From contig NZ_CP115757.1 of the NCBI RefSeq assembly GCF_027912675.1, forward strand, positions 62,001 through 126,000: a stretch of DNA of 64,000 nucleotides, read 5' to 3'. The DNA is from Paracoccus sp. SCSIO 75233 (lineage in GTDB: Bacteria; Pseudomonadota; Alphaproteobacteria; Rhodobacterales; Rhodobacteraceae). The notes under the pieces are model-generated. The model was not told the DNA's origin and ran no database searches. It saw only the letters and a list, made by a program, of their open reading frames with translations. Positions within the stretch are counted from its first letter, which is position 1. Each line of letters starts with the position of its first letter. The position numbers and the translations under genes were made by a program. Below, piece by piece: positions 24,396-33,982 of the stretch.

Positions 24396-24788
24396 TCAGG
24401 CTGCCTTGTTCAGCAGGCCGGAGATCGGTGCGATGACGTCCAGCGACTTGTCATGCGCCTGATCGATGAATTCCTTGGCGTGGGTCGCCGACATGTCGAC
24501 GCGTCGTTGAGCATAGGCCGCCTGCATTTCCGCGACTTCACGGACGTTCTTGGCGCTCATGGTCTGGCGCAGATGCTCGCTTGCTTCGTTCAACGTCTCG
24601 CGCCCGAACTCGCCCAGCGTGCGGCCAAGCGCCATGATGCCTGCATAGTAAGCTTTGCCGCTGTCGGTCAGCGCGCTGCCCAGATTGCCTGCGATTTCGC
24701 GCGTGGCAGCCAGCGGCTGCTGAACTGCGTCGGCACCGGCCTGGATGGCGGATTTGGCGGCGGCGGGTTTCGTGGTTTTACTGGTCAT
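24396..24788 (-). CDS. phaP: Phasin (PHA granule surface protein)
   Basis: A 130-residue, mostly helical, Ala-rich protein with a phasin pattern: KTTKPAAAKSAIQ at the N terminus, an amphipathic central helix (EHLRQTMSAKNVREVAEMQ) and a C-terminal HAKEFIDQAHDKSLDVIAP segment. Phasins coat PHA granules and control their size. The ATG at 24788 has the ribosome site GGAGACCC ahead of it. Adjacent to fadD-phaC-phaZ, which supports the assignment. Confidence 0.85.
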   Translation of the reverse strand: MTSKTTKPAAAKSAIQAGADAVQQPLAATREIAGNLGSALTDSGKAYYAGIMALGRTLGEFGRETLNEASEHLRQTMSAKNVREVAEMQAAYAQRRVDMSATHAKEFIDQAHDKSLDVIAPISGLLNKAA

Positions 24789-24822
24789 AATGGGTCTCCT
24801 GTGAATGATGTGGACCCAGTAT

Positions 24823-24889
24823 CGCAGTATCCTGCGCCACTTTCTTGCCACCTCGCGATATGATTTTAACTTCAGACGACAAAATCGTC
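24823..24889 (-). promoter_or_regulatory. Phasin upstream region with two dyads
   Basis: Two perfect inverted repeats precede phaP: CGCAG-TATC-CTGCG at 24823-24836 and GACGA-CAAAA-TCGTC at 24875-24889. The first overlaps the probable leader and could be the site of a PhaR-type repressor that senses PHA, which commonly controls phasin genes. The identity of the regulator is inference. Confidence 0.4.
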
Positions 24890-25012
24890 GCAAAAGCAAA
24901 TTCGGATATTTTCAAATGTATCCAGCAGCTTAAACGAATTCTTCGGAACCTTTCAATCCGCTTTGACACGAAAAATCGTGCTTCAAACGAAGGAGCCGGT
25001 AACGGGAAAGCG

Positions 25013-25044
25013 AAAGGGGCGGAGGAAACTTCCCCCGCCCCTTT
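25013..25044 (-). terminator. Hairpin terminator after the cytochrome c gene
   Basis: AAAGGGGCGG (25013-25022) and CCGCCCCTTT (25035-25044) form a perfect ten-pair stem with a 12-base loop, 21 bases after the cytochrome stop on the minus strand. The following T content is modest. The rest of 24890-25012 shows no gene. Confidence 0.65.
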
Positions 25045-25064
25045 GCTTCGGTTTGGTTGGTCGA

Positions 25065-26444
25065 TCAGCTTCCGCTTTCTTCACCGCCGTGCCGTGCGAC
25101 CGCGCTTTCGCGCTGCTGCGTGACTTCCTCGGCTGTGACCTCGGCGCCGTCATTCCCCCATGCGCCGCGGACGAAGCTTGCCAGTGCGGCGACCTCGCCA
25201 TCCGACAGCCGGTCCGCGTAGCCCTGCATCACCAGTCGCATCGGTCGCCGGTCTGTAGAGTCGACAGCGGCCCCGTTCAGGATGATCGAGACCAGCGGCC
25301 CCGCCTCCGATCCCGTGACCAGATCGTTCCCGGCCAGCTCAGGGAAAATACCCGGAGCGCCCTTGCCGGTGACGAAGTGGCAGGCGGAGCAGTTGTCCAG
25401 ATACAGCCGCGCGCCAATGGGCATGTCGGGCGAGGCAGATGCCAGCATTTCGGCAGTTTCCGCCCCGGCCTCGTCAGCTTCTTCGGGCGGGATCGCCTGT
25501 GCGCCTTCGGGCATCAGCGTTTCGGGCAGATCCACCTCGCCGCCATCCATCCCCTTCAGGAAGGCCGCGATTGCGATATTGTCCTCATCCGACAGATGCT
25601 GGAGCGAGTCGCGGATCACCAGCCCCATCTCGCCATTTGCCGTGGCATGCGCGTTCCGCCCGGTGGCGAGATATTGCGCCATTTGCTGCACGCTCCATTT
25701 CTGAGAGACCGAGCCTTCGCCACGCAGTGCCGGCGCATTCCAGCCGTTGATGACGCTGCCGGTCAGGAAGCTCTCGTCATCCGCCGAGATACCGTCCTGC
25801 GACATGATCCCCGTGCGCGGGCTGTGGCAGGAGGCGCAGTGGCCCGGCCCCTCGACCAGATACTGACCGCGATCCTGCGCCTCTGACAGGCCAGCGCCGA
25901 CAAATCCCGGATCATGGCTGAGCGCGAGCCAATTCCACGCGCGGATGCCAAAGCGCATGTTGAACGGGAAGCTGAGCTGCGTTTCCGGCACCGCGTTGCT
26001 GACCGGCTCGACCTCGTTCATGAAGTAGCTGTAGAGCGCCCGGACATCTTCCTCGGTCAGCTTGCGGTAGTTCTCGTAAGGCATCGCCGGATAAAGATGC
26101 GTGCCGTCGGCGCGGATCCCGTCATAAAGAACAGCCCGGAACTGATCGAGCGTGTAGTCCCCGATGCCGGTTTCCGTGTCGGGCGTGATATTCGTCGACC
26201 AGATCGTGCCCAATGGGCTTTCGACGGGCCGTCCGCCAGCGAAGTCCTGCCCGTCCTCGGCGGTATGGCAGGCAAGGCAATCGGCGGCGTACATGGTGTA
26301 TTCGCCCGCCCCTTCCTCGGGCTGCCAGTCTTCCGCGAGATCCGTCACCGGCGCGGTCTTGCGCACCGGGATGAGGGTGAAGGCCAGAAGGGCCGCGATG
26401 CCGATCAGAAGCAGAACGGCCAGAATGCGAAGCAGTTTGATCAT
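25065..26444 (-). CDS. Three-haem cytochrome c subunit of a dehydrogenase complex
   Basis: A 459-residue membrane-anchored, periplasmic cytochrome c. The N-terminal hydrophobic helix (residues 5-26) is a signal anchor. Three haem-binding CxxCH motifs, CLACH, CASCH and CSACH, mark three cytochrome domains, with Met ligands in the intervening regions. This is the electron-transfer subunit of gluconate 2-dehydrogenase and related alcohol dehydrogenases, which pass electrons from sugar acid or alcohol oxidation to ubiquinone. Last gene of a three-gene operon. Confidence 0.92.
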   Translation of the reverse strand: MIKLLRILAVLLLIGIAALLAFTLIPVRKTAPVTDLAEDWQPEEGAGEYTMYAADCLACHTAEDGQDFAGGRPVESPLGTIWSTNITPDTETGIGDYTLDQFRAVLYDGIRADGTHLYPAMPYENYRKLTEEDVRALYSYFMNEVEPVSNAVPETQLSFPFNMRFGIRAWNWLALSHDPGFVGAGLSEAQDRGQYLVEGPGHCASCHSPRTGIMSQDGISADDESFLTGSVINGWNAPALRGEGSVSQKWSVQQMAQYLATGRNAHATANGEMGLVIRDSLQHLSDEDNIAIAAFLKGMDGGEVDLPETLMPEGAQAIPPEEADEAGAETAEMLASASPDMPIGARLYLDNCSACHFVTGKGAPGIFPELAGNDLVTGSEAGPLVSIILNGAAVDSTDRRPMRLVMQGYADRLSDGEVAALASFVRGAWGNDGAEVTAEEVTQQRESAVARHGGEESGS

Positions 26445-26456
26445 GGCGTGCCCTCC

Positions 26457-28226
26457 TCAGACCAGCGGACGCGGGTTGGACAGGTATTGCGTGCGGATCG
26501 CCTCGGCAGTCCAGTAGGCCAGCCCGCCGACAAGCCCGGTCGGGTTGTACTGCGTGTTCTGCACGAAGTTGCCCGCCCCGGTGACGAAGACGTTATGCGC
26601 GTCCCATGTCTGGCAGTAGCGGTTGACGACGCCTTCCTGCGGGTTTTCCGACATGATGTAACCGCCGGTGTTGTGGGTGGTCTGGTAGGGTCGCACGTCA
26701 TATTGCGCGCCCGGTCCCTTGAAGCCCACGCCCATCGAGTCGGGGTTCATCGACGCCGCCAGCGGTTCCATCTTCTCCTTCATGAACTGGTTCATGCGCA
26801 GATCGTTGTCATGCCAGTTGAAGGTCAGACGCATCAGCGGGCGCCCATGCCGGTCCTTATAGGTCGGGTCGAGATCGACATAGTTGTGGCGATAGGCCAT
26901 GTGAGAGCCGTGAGAGCCCATGGACATGGAATGGCCGTACCATTCCTTGATCCCGGCCTTCCACCCCGCACCCCAGCCGGGCGTGCCGCCGGGCAGGCGC
27001 ATGGATCGGATCGGCTGCCCGTTGAACGTCCCGGCCCGCCAATAGGCACCGCCGATAAAGCCCTCGGTCCCGAAGTCGATATTGTTCATCCCGAAATCGT
27101 CGAGCGCCATGCCGTTGGCACCATGCCCGACGAACGGATTGAAATGCTCGTCCTTGAAGAACAGCGAGATACCGCCATTCATCTGATAGGCGTAGCTCTT
27201 GCCGGTCACACCCTCGCCGGTGCTGGGGTTATACGGCTCCCCAATGCCGGAGAGCAGCAGCAGATGTGCGTTGTTCAACTGATACGACGCGAGGATGACG
27301 ATATCGGCAGGCTGGAACACCTCTTCCTGCGCCTCCTCGTCGAAATAGGTGACGCCGCGCGCGGTCTTGCCGTCCTCCGCCATCTCGACCCGCAGCACCT
27401 CCGAATGGGTGCGGTAGGAGAAATTCGGTTGCCGTTTCAACGCGTCCAGAATGGCCGTCTGCGGGGATGATTTGGAGTATTGATAGCATCCGAACCGCTC
27501 GCAGAAGCCGCAGAAATTGCACGGCCCCATCTGCATCCCGTATTCATTGACATAGGCGGTCGAGGCGATCCCTGCCGGGGCTGGGAACGGGTGATAGCCC
27601 ATGGCCGCCGCCGCCTCGCCGAATTTGGTGCCGTCCCATGTCGCCTGCATCGGCGGCATCGGGAAATCGCGCGACCGCCAGCCCTCGAACGGGTTGCCGC
27701 CGGCGACGGTCCGCCCGTTCAGATTGCCGGCCTGACCGGAGATCCCCGCGACATATTCGAAGCGATCGAAATGCGGCTCCAACTCGTCATAGGTGACGGG
27801 ATAATCGCCCAGCAGCATGTCCTCCGGGATGATGTCCTCACCCCAGTTTTCCGTGACATAGCTGCGCAGCTTCAGCTCCACCTCCTGCGGGCGCCAGTTG
27901 AGCCCGTTCCAGTGGGTGCCAGCCCCGCCGACGCCATTGCCCGGCAGGAACGATCCCAGCTTGCGATAGGGCAGCGCGGTTTCATCCAGCGTACGGCGGA
28001 TGGTCAGGGTCTGCTGGCTCGGCTGCTGCATCAGCTTCGTGCGCACACCGTAACGCAGCTCGTCGATCATGTTGGGATATTTGAAATCCGGCACGGTGTC
28101 CTGATCGGGTCCCCGCTCAAGCGCGACGATGTCAAGCCCCTCCTGCGCCAGTTCCATCCCGAGGATGGAGCCGGTCCAGCCGAGCCCGACGATGACGACG
28201 TCTTTCTTCTGTTCCTCACGCGCCAT
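26457..28226 (-). CDS. FAD-dependent gluconate-2-dehydrogenase-type large subunit (GMC family)
   Basis: A 589-residue GMC flavoprotein. It has an N-terminal VVIVGLGWTGSILGMELAQEG dinucleotide motif, GNGVGGAGTHWNGL, a cysteine cluster (CNFCGFCERFGC at about residue 237) and a C-terminal NPTGLVGGLAYWTAEAI. It is most like the large subunit of membrane gluconate/2-ketogluconate/sorbitol dehydrogenases. The exact sugar substrate cannot be read from sequence. There is no signal peptide; export would be by piggyback with the Tat small subunit. Confidence 0.88.
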   Translation of the reverse strand: MAREEQKKDVVIVGLGWTGSILGMELAQEGLDIVALERGPDQDTVPDFKYPNMIDELRYGVRTKLMQQPSQQTLTIRRTLDETALPYRKLGSFLPGNGVGGAGTHWNGLNWRPQEVELKLRSYVTENWGEDIIPEDMLLGDYPVTYDELEPHFDRFEYVAGISGQAGNLNGRTVAGGNPFEGWRSRDFPMPPMQATWDGTKFGEAAAAMGYHPFPAPAGIASTAYVNEYGMQMGPCNFCGFCERFGCYQYSKSSPQTAILDALKRQPNFSYRTHSEVLRVEMAEDGKTARGVTYFDEEAQEEVFQPADIVILASYQLNNAHLLLLSGIGEPYNPSTGEGVTGKSYAYQMNGGISLFFKDEHFNPFVGHGANGMALDDFGMNNIDFGTEGFIGGAYWRAGTFNGQPIRSMRLPGGTPGWGAGWKAGIKEWYGHSMSMGSHGSHMAYRHNYVDLDPTYKDRHGRPLMRLTFNWHDNDLRMNQFMKEKMEPLAASMNPDSMGVGFKGPGAQYDVRPYQTTHNTGGYIMSENPQEGVVNRYCQTWDAHNVFVTGAGNFVQNTQYNPTGLVGGLAYWTAEAIRTQYLSNPRPLV

Positions 28227-28229
28227 GCT

Positions 28230-28931
28230 TCACGCCCTTTCGCCAGAGATCGAGACGGGGCCGAGCGGATATGGCTCGTTATGCCGCCCTGCCCATTCGC
28301 GGAACGCGGCCCGTGCGCCCGGAAAGCCGATATAAACCCAGGACTGCATGCCGTAATTGCCGCCATAGATCGGGTCCGCGAAGTAACCTTCCTTGGTATT
28401 CGCCAGCAGAAGATTGAAGAAATCGCGGATCTCCGGCTGCAACGCCACCTCGCCCTCTTGCAGCGATACCAGTGCGGCGTCCTGCTGTTCCGGCGTCAGC
28501 GCGGCGAAATTCGCGCCATGCTGCTGCTCGCACCAGATATCGAAGGCCATGATCCCCTCGCGGTAAACCTGCGCAGGATCAAGCGGGGTCTGCCAGCCGA
28601 GCTGCGGGTCGGCGTCCGGGACATGTGGCCCGACCATGTACCAGTCATCGGCGGAGCCGTAGTCACCCGCAAGCTGACGGTCGATGAACACCGGCACCCG
28701 GCATTCCAAGGCACCCGGCCCATCCCCTTCCGACGGGATCAGCCGCGCGGTCGCGGCCATGATGAAGGCCCACTCCTCCGCGGTGAAATATTCCGGCTCG
28801 TATTCCTCCAGCGGGGGTGGCGGCTCGGCGGTCTGCGCCTGTGCGGACGCGGCGATGCCGGTCAGCGCAAACCCTGCGGCGGTTGCCTTCAGGAAGCTGC
28901 GGCGGCTGGGATATCCGGGAGGTTCATTCAT
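28230..28931 (-). CDS. Gluconate 2-dehydrogenase subunit 3 family protein (Tat-exported)
   Basis: A 233-residue small subunit. Its N terminus has a twin-arginine signal, SRRSFLKATAAGFALTG, with a cleavage site near AQA. The rest carries the family motifs YFTAEEWAFIMAATARLIP and GYFADPIYGGNYGMQSWVYIGFPG. It is required for export and assembly of the FAD subunit. The ATG at 28931 is chosen, because the upstream extension is not family-like. It is the first gene of the operon. Confidence 0.88.
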   Translation of the reverse strand: MNEPPGYPSRRSFLKATAAGFALTGIAASAQAQTAEPPPPLEEYEPEYFTAEEWAFIMAATARLIPSEGDGPGALECRVPVFIDRQLAGDYGSADDWYMVGPHVPDADPQLGWQTPLDPAQVYREGIMAFDIWCEQQHGANFAALTPEQQDAALVSLQEGEVALQPEIRDFFNLLLANTKEGYFADPIYGGNYGMQSWVYIGFPGARAAFREWAGRHNEPYPLGPVSISGERA

Positions 28932-29180
28932 CGTTACGGCTCCTGCCTGTTTGGGTGGGAAGCATCTCAGAATGTATTCAGCGTAACGACTGACGGGCGC
29001 GTGTCCAGCCGTGATTGGGTGCCGTGGCGGCGGTAATGGATGCAATCCGGCCTGATTGCCTATGACGAATTGCGCGCAACCCGATCTTCGCCTTGCAGAA
29101 AAAGGCCTTGCAAGGCGCGACGTTTGTCAAAGCAATCCTGCAGCGCCTTTTCAGGTGATGCTGTCGTGCCACGCGGATAT

Positions 29181-29211
29181 ATAAAAAAGGCCCGCCACAC
29201 GGACGGGCCTT
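29181..29211 (-). terminator. Intrinsic terminator of metE
   Basis: AAGGCCCG (29187-29194) pairs with CGGGCCTT (29204-29211), and on the minus strand is followed by TTTTTTAT. It lies 17 bases past the metE stop. The 250 bases between this and the Tat-subunit start hold no recognisable gene. Confidence 0.85.
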
Positions 29212-29227
29212 GCTATGATCTTGGGTG

Positions 29228-31501
29228 TCACGCCGCTGCCGACCGGTCCTCACGCAGGGTCCGGGCGGCGTCGACCAGATTGCGCAGCGACGCCTCCACC
29301 TCGTCCCAGCCTCGGGTTTTCAGCCCGCAATCCGGATTGACCCAGAGCCGTTCCGCCGGGATGACCGCAGCCGCCTTTTGCAGCAATCCGGTCATCTCCT
29401 GACCCGACGGGACGCGTGGCGCGTGAATATCCCATATCCCCGGCCCGATATCGTTCGGGTAATCGAAATCCGCGAAGACCCGCAGCAGCTCCATGTCCGA
29501 GCGCGATGTTTCGATGGAGATCACATCCGCATCCATCGCAGCAATCGACCCGATAATGTCGTTGAACTCCGAGTAGCACATATGGGTGTGAATCTGCGTC
29601 TCATCCCGGACCGGGCTGGCCGACAGGCGGAATGCATCGACGGCCCACGCCAGATAACCTTCCCACGCCGCGCGGCGCAGCGGCAAGCCTTCGCGCAGCG
29701 CCGGTTCGTCGATCTGGATCACACCAATCCCGGCGGCCTCCAGATCGGCGACCTCGTCGCGGATGGCAAGCGCGATCTGTTCGCAGGTGGTCCGGCGCGG
29801 CTGGTCGTCGCGAACGAAGGACCATTGCAGGATCGTCACCGGCCCGGTCAGCATCCCCTTCATCGGCCTGTCGGTCAGCGACTGCGCATAGGCCGACCAC
29901 GCGACAGTCATCGCCTTCGGGCGCGAGACATCGCCGAAGATCACCGGCGGCTTGACGCAGCGCGTGCCGTAGCTTTGCACCCAGCCGAATTTGGTGAAGG
30001 CAAAACCGGCAAGCTGCTCGCCGAAATACTCGACCATATCGTTCCGCTCGAACTCGCCATGCACCAGAACATCCAGCCCGATTTCCTCCTGCCGCCGGAT
30101 GCAGGCCTCGGTTTCCGCTTTCAGGAACACATCATAGGCGCTGTCCGAAATTGCCCTCTTCCGATGGTCGGCACGGGCGCGGCGCACCTGCTGGGTCTGC
30201 GGGAAGGAACCGATCGTCGTCGTCGGAAAGCGCGGCAGCTTCAGCCTGTCCTGCTGCTTCGCGATCCGGTCGGTGAATTGCGATCTCCGCTTGCGGTCGT
30301 CATCGGTCACGCCAGCGACACGCGCCTTCACCAACGGGTCATGGATGCGCGGAGAAACCGCGCGCGCCTCGCAAGCCGCGCGGTTCTGCGCGAGCGCATC
30401 CGCAACCGCGTCCTCGCCGTCGTTCAAGGCCCGGGTCAGCGTCGCCACCTCGGCCAGTTTCTGCGCGGCGAAGGCGAGCCATGAATTCAGCTCCTCATCC
30501 AGCCCGGTTTCCTGATCGAGATCGACCGGCACATGGAGCAGCGAACAGGACGGTGCGATCTGGACATGATCAGACCCCAAGCGCTGCACCGCCTTTCCTG
30601 CGACGGTCAGCGCCCGCGCCAGATCGGTTTTCCAGATATTCCGCCCGTCCACCAGACCGAGCGAAATCACCTTGCCGCCGGAATTCGCCAGAACCGTGGC
30701 CAACTGCTCCGGCGCGCGCACCAGATCGATATGCAGCCCCGCGACTGGCAAGCCCGTCGCAACCTCCAGATTGTCGCCAAGCCCGCCGAAATAGCTGGCC
30801 AGCATCAGCTTCGGCCCGGCATCCGCCAAGGCCGCATATGCGCGGCTGAATGCGTTTCGCTGCGCTTCGGTCAGGTCGCAAACCAGCACCGGCTCGTCAA
30901 TCTGCACCCATGCCGCCCCGGCCTCGTGCAGCCGCGCCAGCAGATCGGCATAGACCGGCAGGACCGCATCCAGATGCTCCAGCGGCGAGAACCCGTCATC
31001 ACGCGATTTGCCAAGCGACAGGAAACTGACCGGGCCAAGCAGAACCGGGCGGGTTTCGATGCCGAGCGCCTTGGCCTCCAGATACTCCTCGACAGGTTTC
31101 GCCGAGGACAGGCTGAAGCTCTGGTCGCGCGAAAACTCCGGCACGATGTAGTGATAATTCGTGTCGAACCATTTCGTCATCTCCATGGCCGGGGCGGCGT
31201 CGGTCCCCCGCGCCATCGCGAAATAGAGATCGAGCCCGTCGCCTGCATCCCGGAACCGCGCTGGCACCGCGCCCAGCAGGGCTGCCATATCCAGTACCTG
31301 ATCGTAGAACGAAAAATCATTGGACGGGATCACCCCGATCCCCGCATCCGCCTGCGCCTGCCAATGTGCCGCCCGCAGACGCTTGCCCTCAGCCACAAGC
31401 GCCGCCGCGTCGGTTTCGCCCTTCCAGTAGGCTTCGACCGCCTTTTTCAACTCACGCCGCGCGCCGATGCGCGGAAAGCCCAGATTTGCCGATTGTGCCA
31501 T
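29228..31501 (-). CDS. metE: Cobalamin-independent methionine synthase
   Basis: A 757-residue 5-methyltetrahydropteroyltriglutamate-homocysteine methyltransferase, the full length of the family. The N-terminal domain begins [18 protein letters not shown]. The C-terminal catalytic domain has [15 protein letters not shown], the zinc ligands in HTHMCYSEF and in [11 protein letters not shown]. It makes methionine without vitamin B12. It is divergent from metR across a 92-base region with MetR-type repeats. No cobalamin riboswitch is seen in this short leader. Confidence 0.97.
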   Translation of the reverse strand: MAQSANLGFPRIGARRELKKAVEAYWKGETDAAALVAEGKRLRAAHWQAQADAGIGVIPSNDFSFYDQVLDMAALLGAVPARFRDAGDGLDLYFAMARGTDAAPAMEMTKWFDTNYHYIVPEFSRDQSFSLSSAKPVEEYLEAKALGIETRPVLLGPVSFLSLGKSRDDGFSPLEHLDAVLPVYADLLARLHEAGAAWVQIDEPVLVCDLTEAQRNAFSRAYAALADAGPKLMLASYFGGLGDNLEVATGLPVAGLHIDLVRAPEQLATVLANSGGKVISLGLVDGRNIWKTDLARALTVAGKAVQRLGSDHVQIAPSCSLLHVPVDLDQETGLDEELNSWLAFAAQKLAEVATLTRALNDGEDAVADALAQNRAACEARAVSPRIHDPLVKARVAGVTDDDRKRRSQFTDRIAKQQDRLKLPRFPTTTIGSFPQTQQVRRARADHRKRAISDSAYDVFLKAETEACIRRQEEIGLDVLVHGEFERNDMVEYFGEQLAGFAFTKFGWVQSYGTRCVKPPVIFGDVSRPKAMTVAWSAYAQSLTDRPMKGMLTGPVTILQWSFVRDDQPRRTTCEQIALAIRDEVADLEAAGIGVIQIDEPALREGLPLRRAAWEGYLAWAVDAFRLSASPVRDETQIHTHMCYSEFNDIIGSIAAMDADVISIETSRSDMELLRVFADFDYPNDIGPGIWDIHAPRVPSGQEMTGLLQKAAAVIPAERLWVNPDCGLKTRGWDEVEASLRNLVDAARTLREDRSAAA

Positions 31502-31542
31502 GTCATGCTCCGAATGTGATTGCCGGGGCTTGACTAGCGGAG

Positions 31543-31585
31543 TAAATCAATGAACAAAAATGGTATGTTTTCATAAATCAATGAA
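31543..31585. promoter_or_regulatory. metE-metR control region, repeated 12-mers
   Basis: TAAATCAATGAA occurs exactly twice, at 31543-31554 and 31574-31585, 31 bp apart (three helical turns). Around the second copy is a dyad TTCAT-N6-ATGAA (31570-31585). MetR binds sites of TGAA-N5-TTCA type, and TGAA half-sites recur here, so these are candidate operators controlling both divergent genes. The region is AT-rich compared with its surroundings. Confidence 0.6.
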
Positions 31586-31593
31586 TATGGATC

Positions 31594-32487
31594 ATGATTG
31601 ATCGGCAACATTTGACCATTCTCCGCGAGGTCGACCGGCTCGGCTCCGTCACGGCGGCGGCGGACAAGCTGAACATCTCCCAATCCGCCGTCAGCCACAT
31701 GATGCGCAAATTCGAGGCGCGGCACGGCGTCGCCGTGTGGGAGAAGGCGGGCAGGGGGCTGCGCCTTACCCAGGCCGGAACCTATCTGCTCGACCTCGCC
31801 GGGCGCGTCCTGCCGCAGCTCGAACATGCGGAGCGGGTGCTGGAGGATTTCGCCAGCGGGACACGCGGCAGCCTGCGCATCGGGATGGAATGTCACCCCT
31901 GCCAGCAATGGCTGAACCGGGTGATCGGCCCCTATCTGCGCGACTGGCCAGATGTTGATCTCGACATCAGATCGGCCTTCCGCTTCGGCGGTATCGCGGC
32001 GCTGCTCGGCCATGAAATCGACCTGCTGATCACGCCCGATCCGGTCGCGCTGAAACGCATCCGCTACCAGCCGGTGTTCGGCTATGAGATGGTGCTGGCT
32101 GTGCCGTCCGGCCACAAGCTCAACGGAAAGCGGGTCGCCGCCCCGCAGGATCTCAGCGACCAGACCCTGATCACCTATCCGGTCCCGGCCGAACGGCTGG
32201 ACATCTTCACCAGGTTTCTGGTCCCCGCCGGTTGTCTGCCGCGCCGGCATCGGGTGGTCGAGACTACGGATGTCATGCTGCAAATGGTCGCCGCCGGGCG
32301 CGGCGTCAGCGCGATCCCGGACTGGCTGCTGCAGGAGGATAACGTCCCGCCCGGCCTGACCTCGCTGCGATTGGGGGAGGCGGGTATCCCCAAGCATATC
32401 CATCTGGGCTTTCGCGAGGATGACGCGGCCCCCGATTTCCTGCGTGGATTTATCGAAACCGCGGCTCAGACCTCCCCGGTCGAGTAG
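31594..32487 (+). CDS. metR: LysR family regulator MetR
   Basis: A 297-residue LysR protein. The N-terminal helix-turn-helix (GSVTAAADKLNISQSAVSHMMRKFE) is MetR-like, and the effector domain begins with GTRGSLRIGMECHPCQQWL, characteristic of MetR, which responds to homocysteine. It is divergently paired with metE, its standard target. Its 3' end overlaps the convergent regulator gene at 32466 by 22 bp. Confidence 0.92.
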   Translation: MIDRQHLTILREVDRLGSVTAAADKLNISQSAVSHMMRKFEARHGVAVWEKAGRGLRLTQAGTYLLDLAGRVLPQLEHAERVLEDFASGTRGSLRIGMECHPCQQWLNRVIGPYLRDWPDVDLDIRSAFRFGGIAALLGHEIDLLITPDPVALKRIRYQPVFGYEMVLAVPSGHKLNGKRVAAPQDLSDQTLITYPVPAERLDIFTRFLVPAGCLPRRHRVVETTDVMLQMVAAGRGVSAIPDWLLQEDNVPPGLTSLRLGEAGIPKHIHLGFREDDAAPDFLRGFIETAAQTSPVE

Positions 32488-33860
32488 GGCGCAAACCCGC
32501 TGCGCGACGGTTCCGCCGCCACGCGCTGCCCGATCATCGGAAACGCCCGCTGCGCACAGGCAGGACGCTCGCACAGCTTGCAGCCCGGCCCGATCTGCGT
32601 GGCCTGCGCAGTGCCGCCCAGATCATGCCCCCGAGCATAGACCAGCCGTTCCGCATGGGCGATATCGCAGCCAAGGGCTATGGCGAAATGCTTGACCGGC
32701 GCGCCATAGCCGCCCTGACCGTGGCTGACCGTGCGCGCAACCCACAGATAGCGCCGTCCATCAGGCATCTGCGCGACCTGTGTCAGCACCTCGCCGGGCC
32801 GCGAGAATGCCTCGTATATCGTCCACAGCGGGCATGACCCGCCAAAGCGCGAGAAGTGAAAATCCGTCGCCGATTGCCGCTTCGAGATATTGCCCGCCCG
32901 GTCCACGCGGATGAAGAAGAACGGCACCCCTTGCGCACCGGGTCGTTGCAGGGTGGACAGCCGGTGGCATGTCGTCTCGAACCCCACACCGAAGCGCTGC
33001 GCCAGCAATTCGATATCATAGCGCTCCGCCTCCGCCGCCGCCAGAAACCGCCCGTAAGGCAGGATCAGCGCCCCGGCGTAGTAGTTCGCCAGCCCGATCC
33101 GCAGCAATGGCTGATCCTCCGCCGACAGACCGCTGCCTTCGCAGAGCCGGTCGATCGCTGCCGCCTCCTCCAGAAGTGCGAACTGGGTGGCAAGCTGAAA
33201 CGCCCGCTGCGCCTCCGTCAGCCGTGCCGCGATGTGCAGCACCCCGGCCCCGGTATCCAGACGGCGCAGATCGCCGCCCTCGGTGCCGGTCGCAACGTGG
33301 ATGCCGTGCCGGTCGGCCAGCAATCTTTCAACCCCCGCAGCCCGCGCCCGCGGATCAAGCCACTCTGCCATCCGCTCCGCCGCCCGGTCGAGCGTGGCGA
33401 TGTGGTTGCGCCGGCCATAGAAGTAGTCCCGCACCGCCTCGAACGCGGTCGGTGCAGCAGCCGGGCCGGGCTGGCCGGAGACCTGCTCTGCCAGCAGATC
33501 GGCCCGCTCCGTCGCGGCGCGCAGCCGCCTGCGCATATCAAGGATCAGCTTGGCAAGGCCGGGGGTGTTGTCGGCCAGATCGTGCAGTTCCGCCTGACTG
33601 ACCGGCCCGCCCTGATCGGCAAGCGCTGCCCGCAGCCGCGACGCCAGCCTGCCGTCGCCCGCATCGTGGAACACCTGCGCCTCCGGCCCGAACAGCGTGT
33701 CCAGCTTGTGCAGCACAGCCGAGGTGACCGGCCGCTGATTGCGCTCGATCTGGTTCAGATAACTAGGCGACAGGTTCAAAGCACGGGCCAGCGCGGCCTG
33801 CGTCATCGCATGATCCCCACGCAAGCGCCGCAACTGGCTGCCCATATAGGCGTTCCTCAT
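32466..33860 (-). CDS. PrpR/RamB/ScfR-type transcriptional regulator of the methylcitrate genes
   Basis: A 464-residue regulator. An N-terminal XRE helix-turn-helix (MTQAALARALNLSPSYLNQIERN), a central region typical of the short-chain fatty acyl regulators, and the C-terminal DUF2083 with four conserved Cys (CKLCERPAC and the preceding GCDIA) are present. In actinobacteria the related PrpR binds a CoA derivative and controls the methylcitrate cycle. Here the gene is divergent from the thioesterase-prpDCB operon, so it is its likely regulator. ATG at 33860. Confidence 0.85.
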   Translation of the reverse strand: MRNAYMGSQLRRLRGDHAMTQAALARALNLSPSYLNQIERNQRPVTSAVLHKLDTLFGPEAQVFHDAGDGRLASRLRAALADQGGPVSQAELHDLADNTPGLAKLILDMRRRLRAATERADLLAEQVSGQPGPAAAPTAFEAVRDYFYGRRNHIATLDRAAERMAEWLDPRARAAGVERLLADRHGIHVATGTEGGDLRRLDTGAGVLHIAARLTEAQRAFQLATQFALLEEAAAIDRLCEGSGLSAEDQPLLRIGLANYYAGALILPYGRFLAAAEAERYDIELLAQRFGVGFETTCHRLSTLQRPGAQGVPFFFIRVDRAGNISKRQSATDFHFSRFGGSCPLWTIYEAFSRPGEVLTQVAQMPDGRRYLWVARTVSHGQGGYGAPVKHFAIALGCDIAHAERLVYARGHDLGGTAQATQIGPGCKLCERPACAQRAFPMIGQRVAAEPSRSGFAPYSTGEV

Positions 33861-33868
33861 CAGCTTCC

Positions 33869-33974
33869 TTCGCAAGATTCGCAATGTATCGTGGCAGGCT
33901 TCGCAACTCTGCACAAGATCAATGTTTACTGCGAATACTGGCTTATGGGAAGATTGGCCTGCAAATCTTGCGAA
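33869..33974. promoter_or_regulatory. Candidate operators of the PrpR-like regulator (TTCGCAA repeats)
   Basis: In the 122-base divergent region the heptamer TTCGCAA occurs at 33869-33875, 33878-33884 and 33900-33906, and its complement TTGCGAA at 33968-33974. RamB/PrpR-type regulators recognise TTTGCAAA-like sequences, so these repeats are good candidate sites. No other strong signal is seen in the region. Confidence 0.6.
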
Positions 33975-33982
33975 GGATCGCG

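Noticed and set aside
31502..31593. Cobalamin or SAM riboswitch in front of metE
   Set aside because: The 92-base divergent region is too short for a cobalamin element and shows no conserved B12 box; MetR-type repeats account for it.
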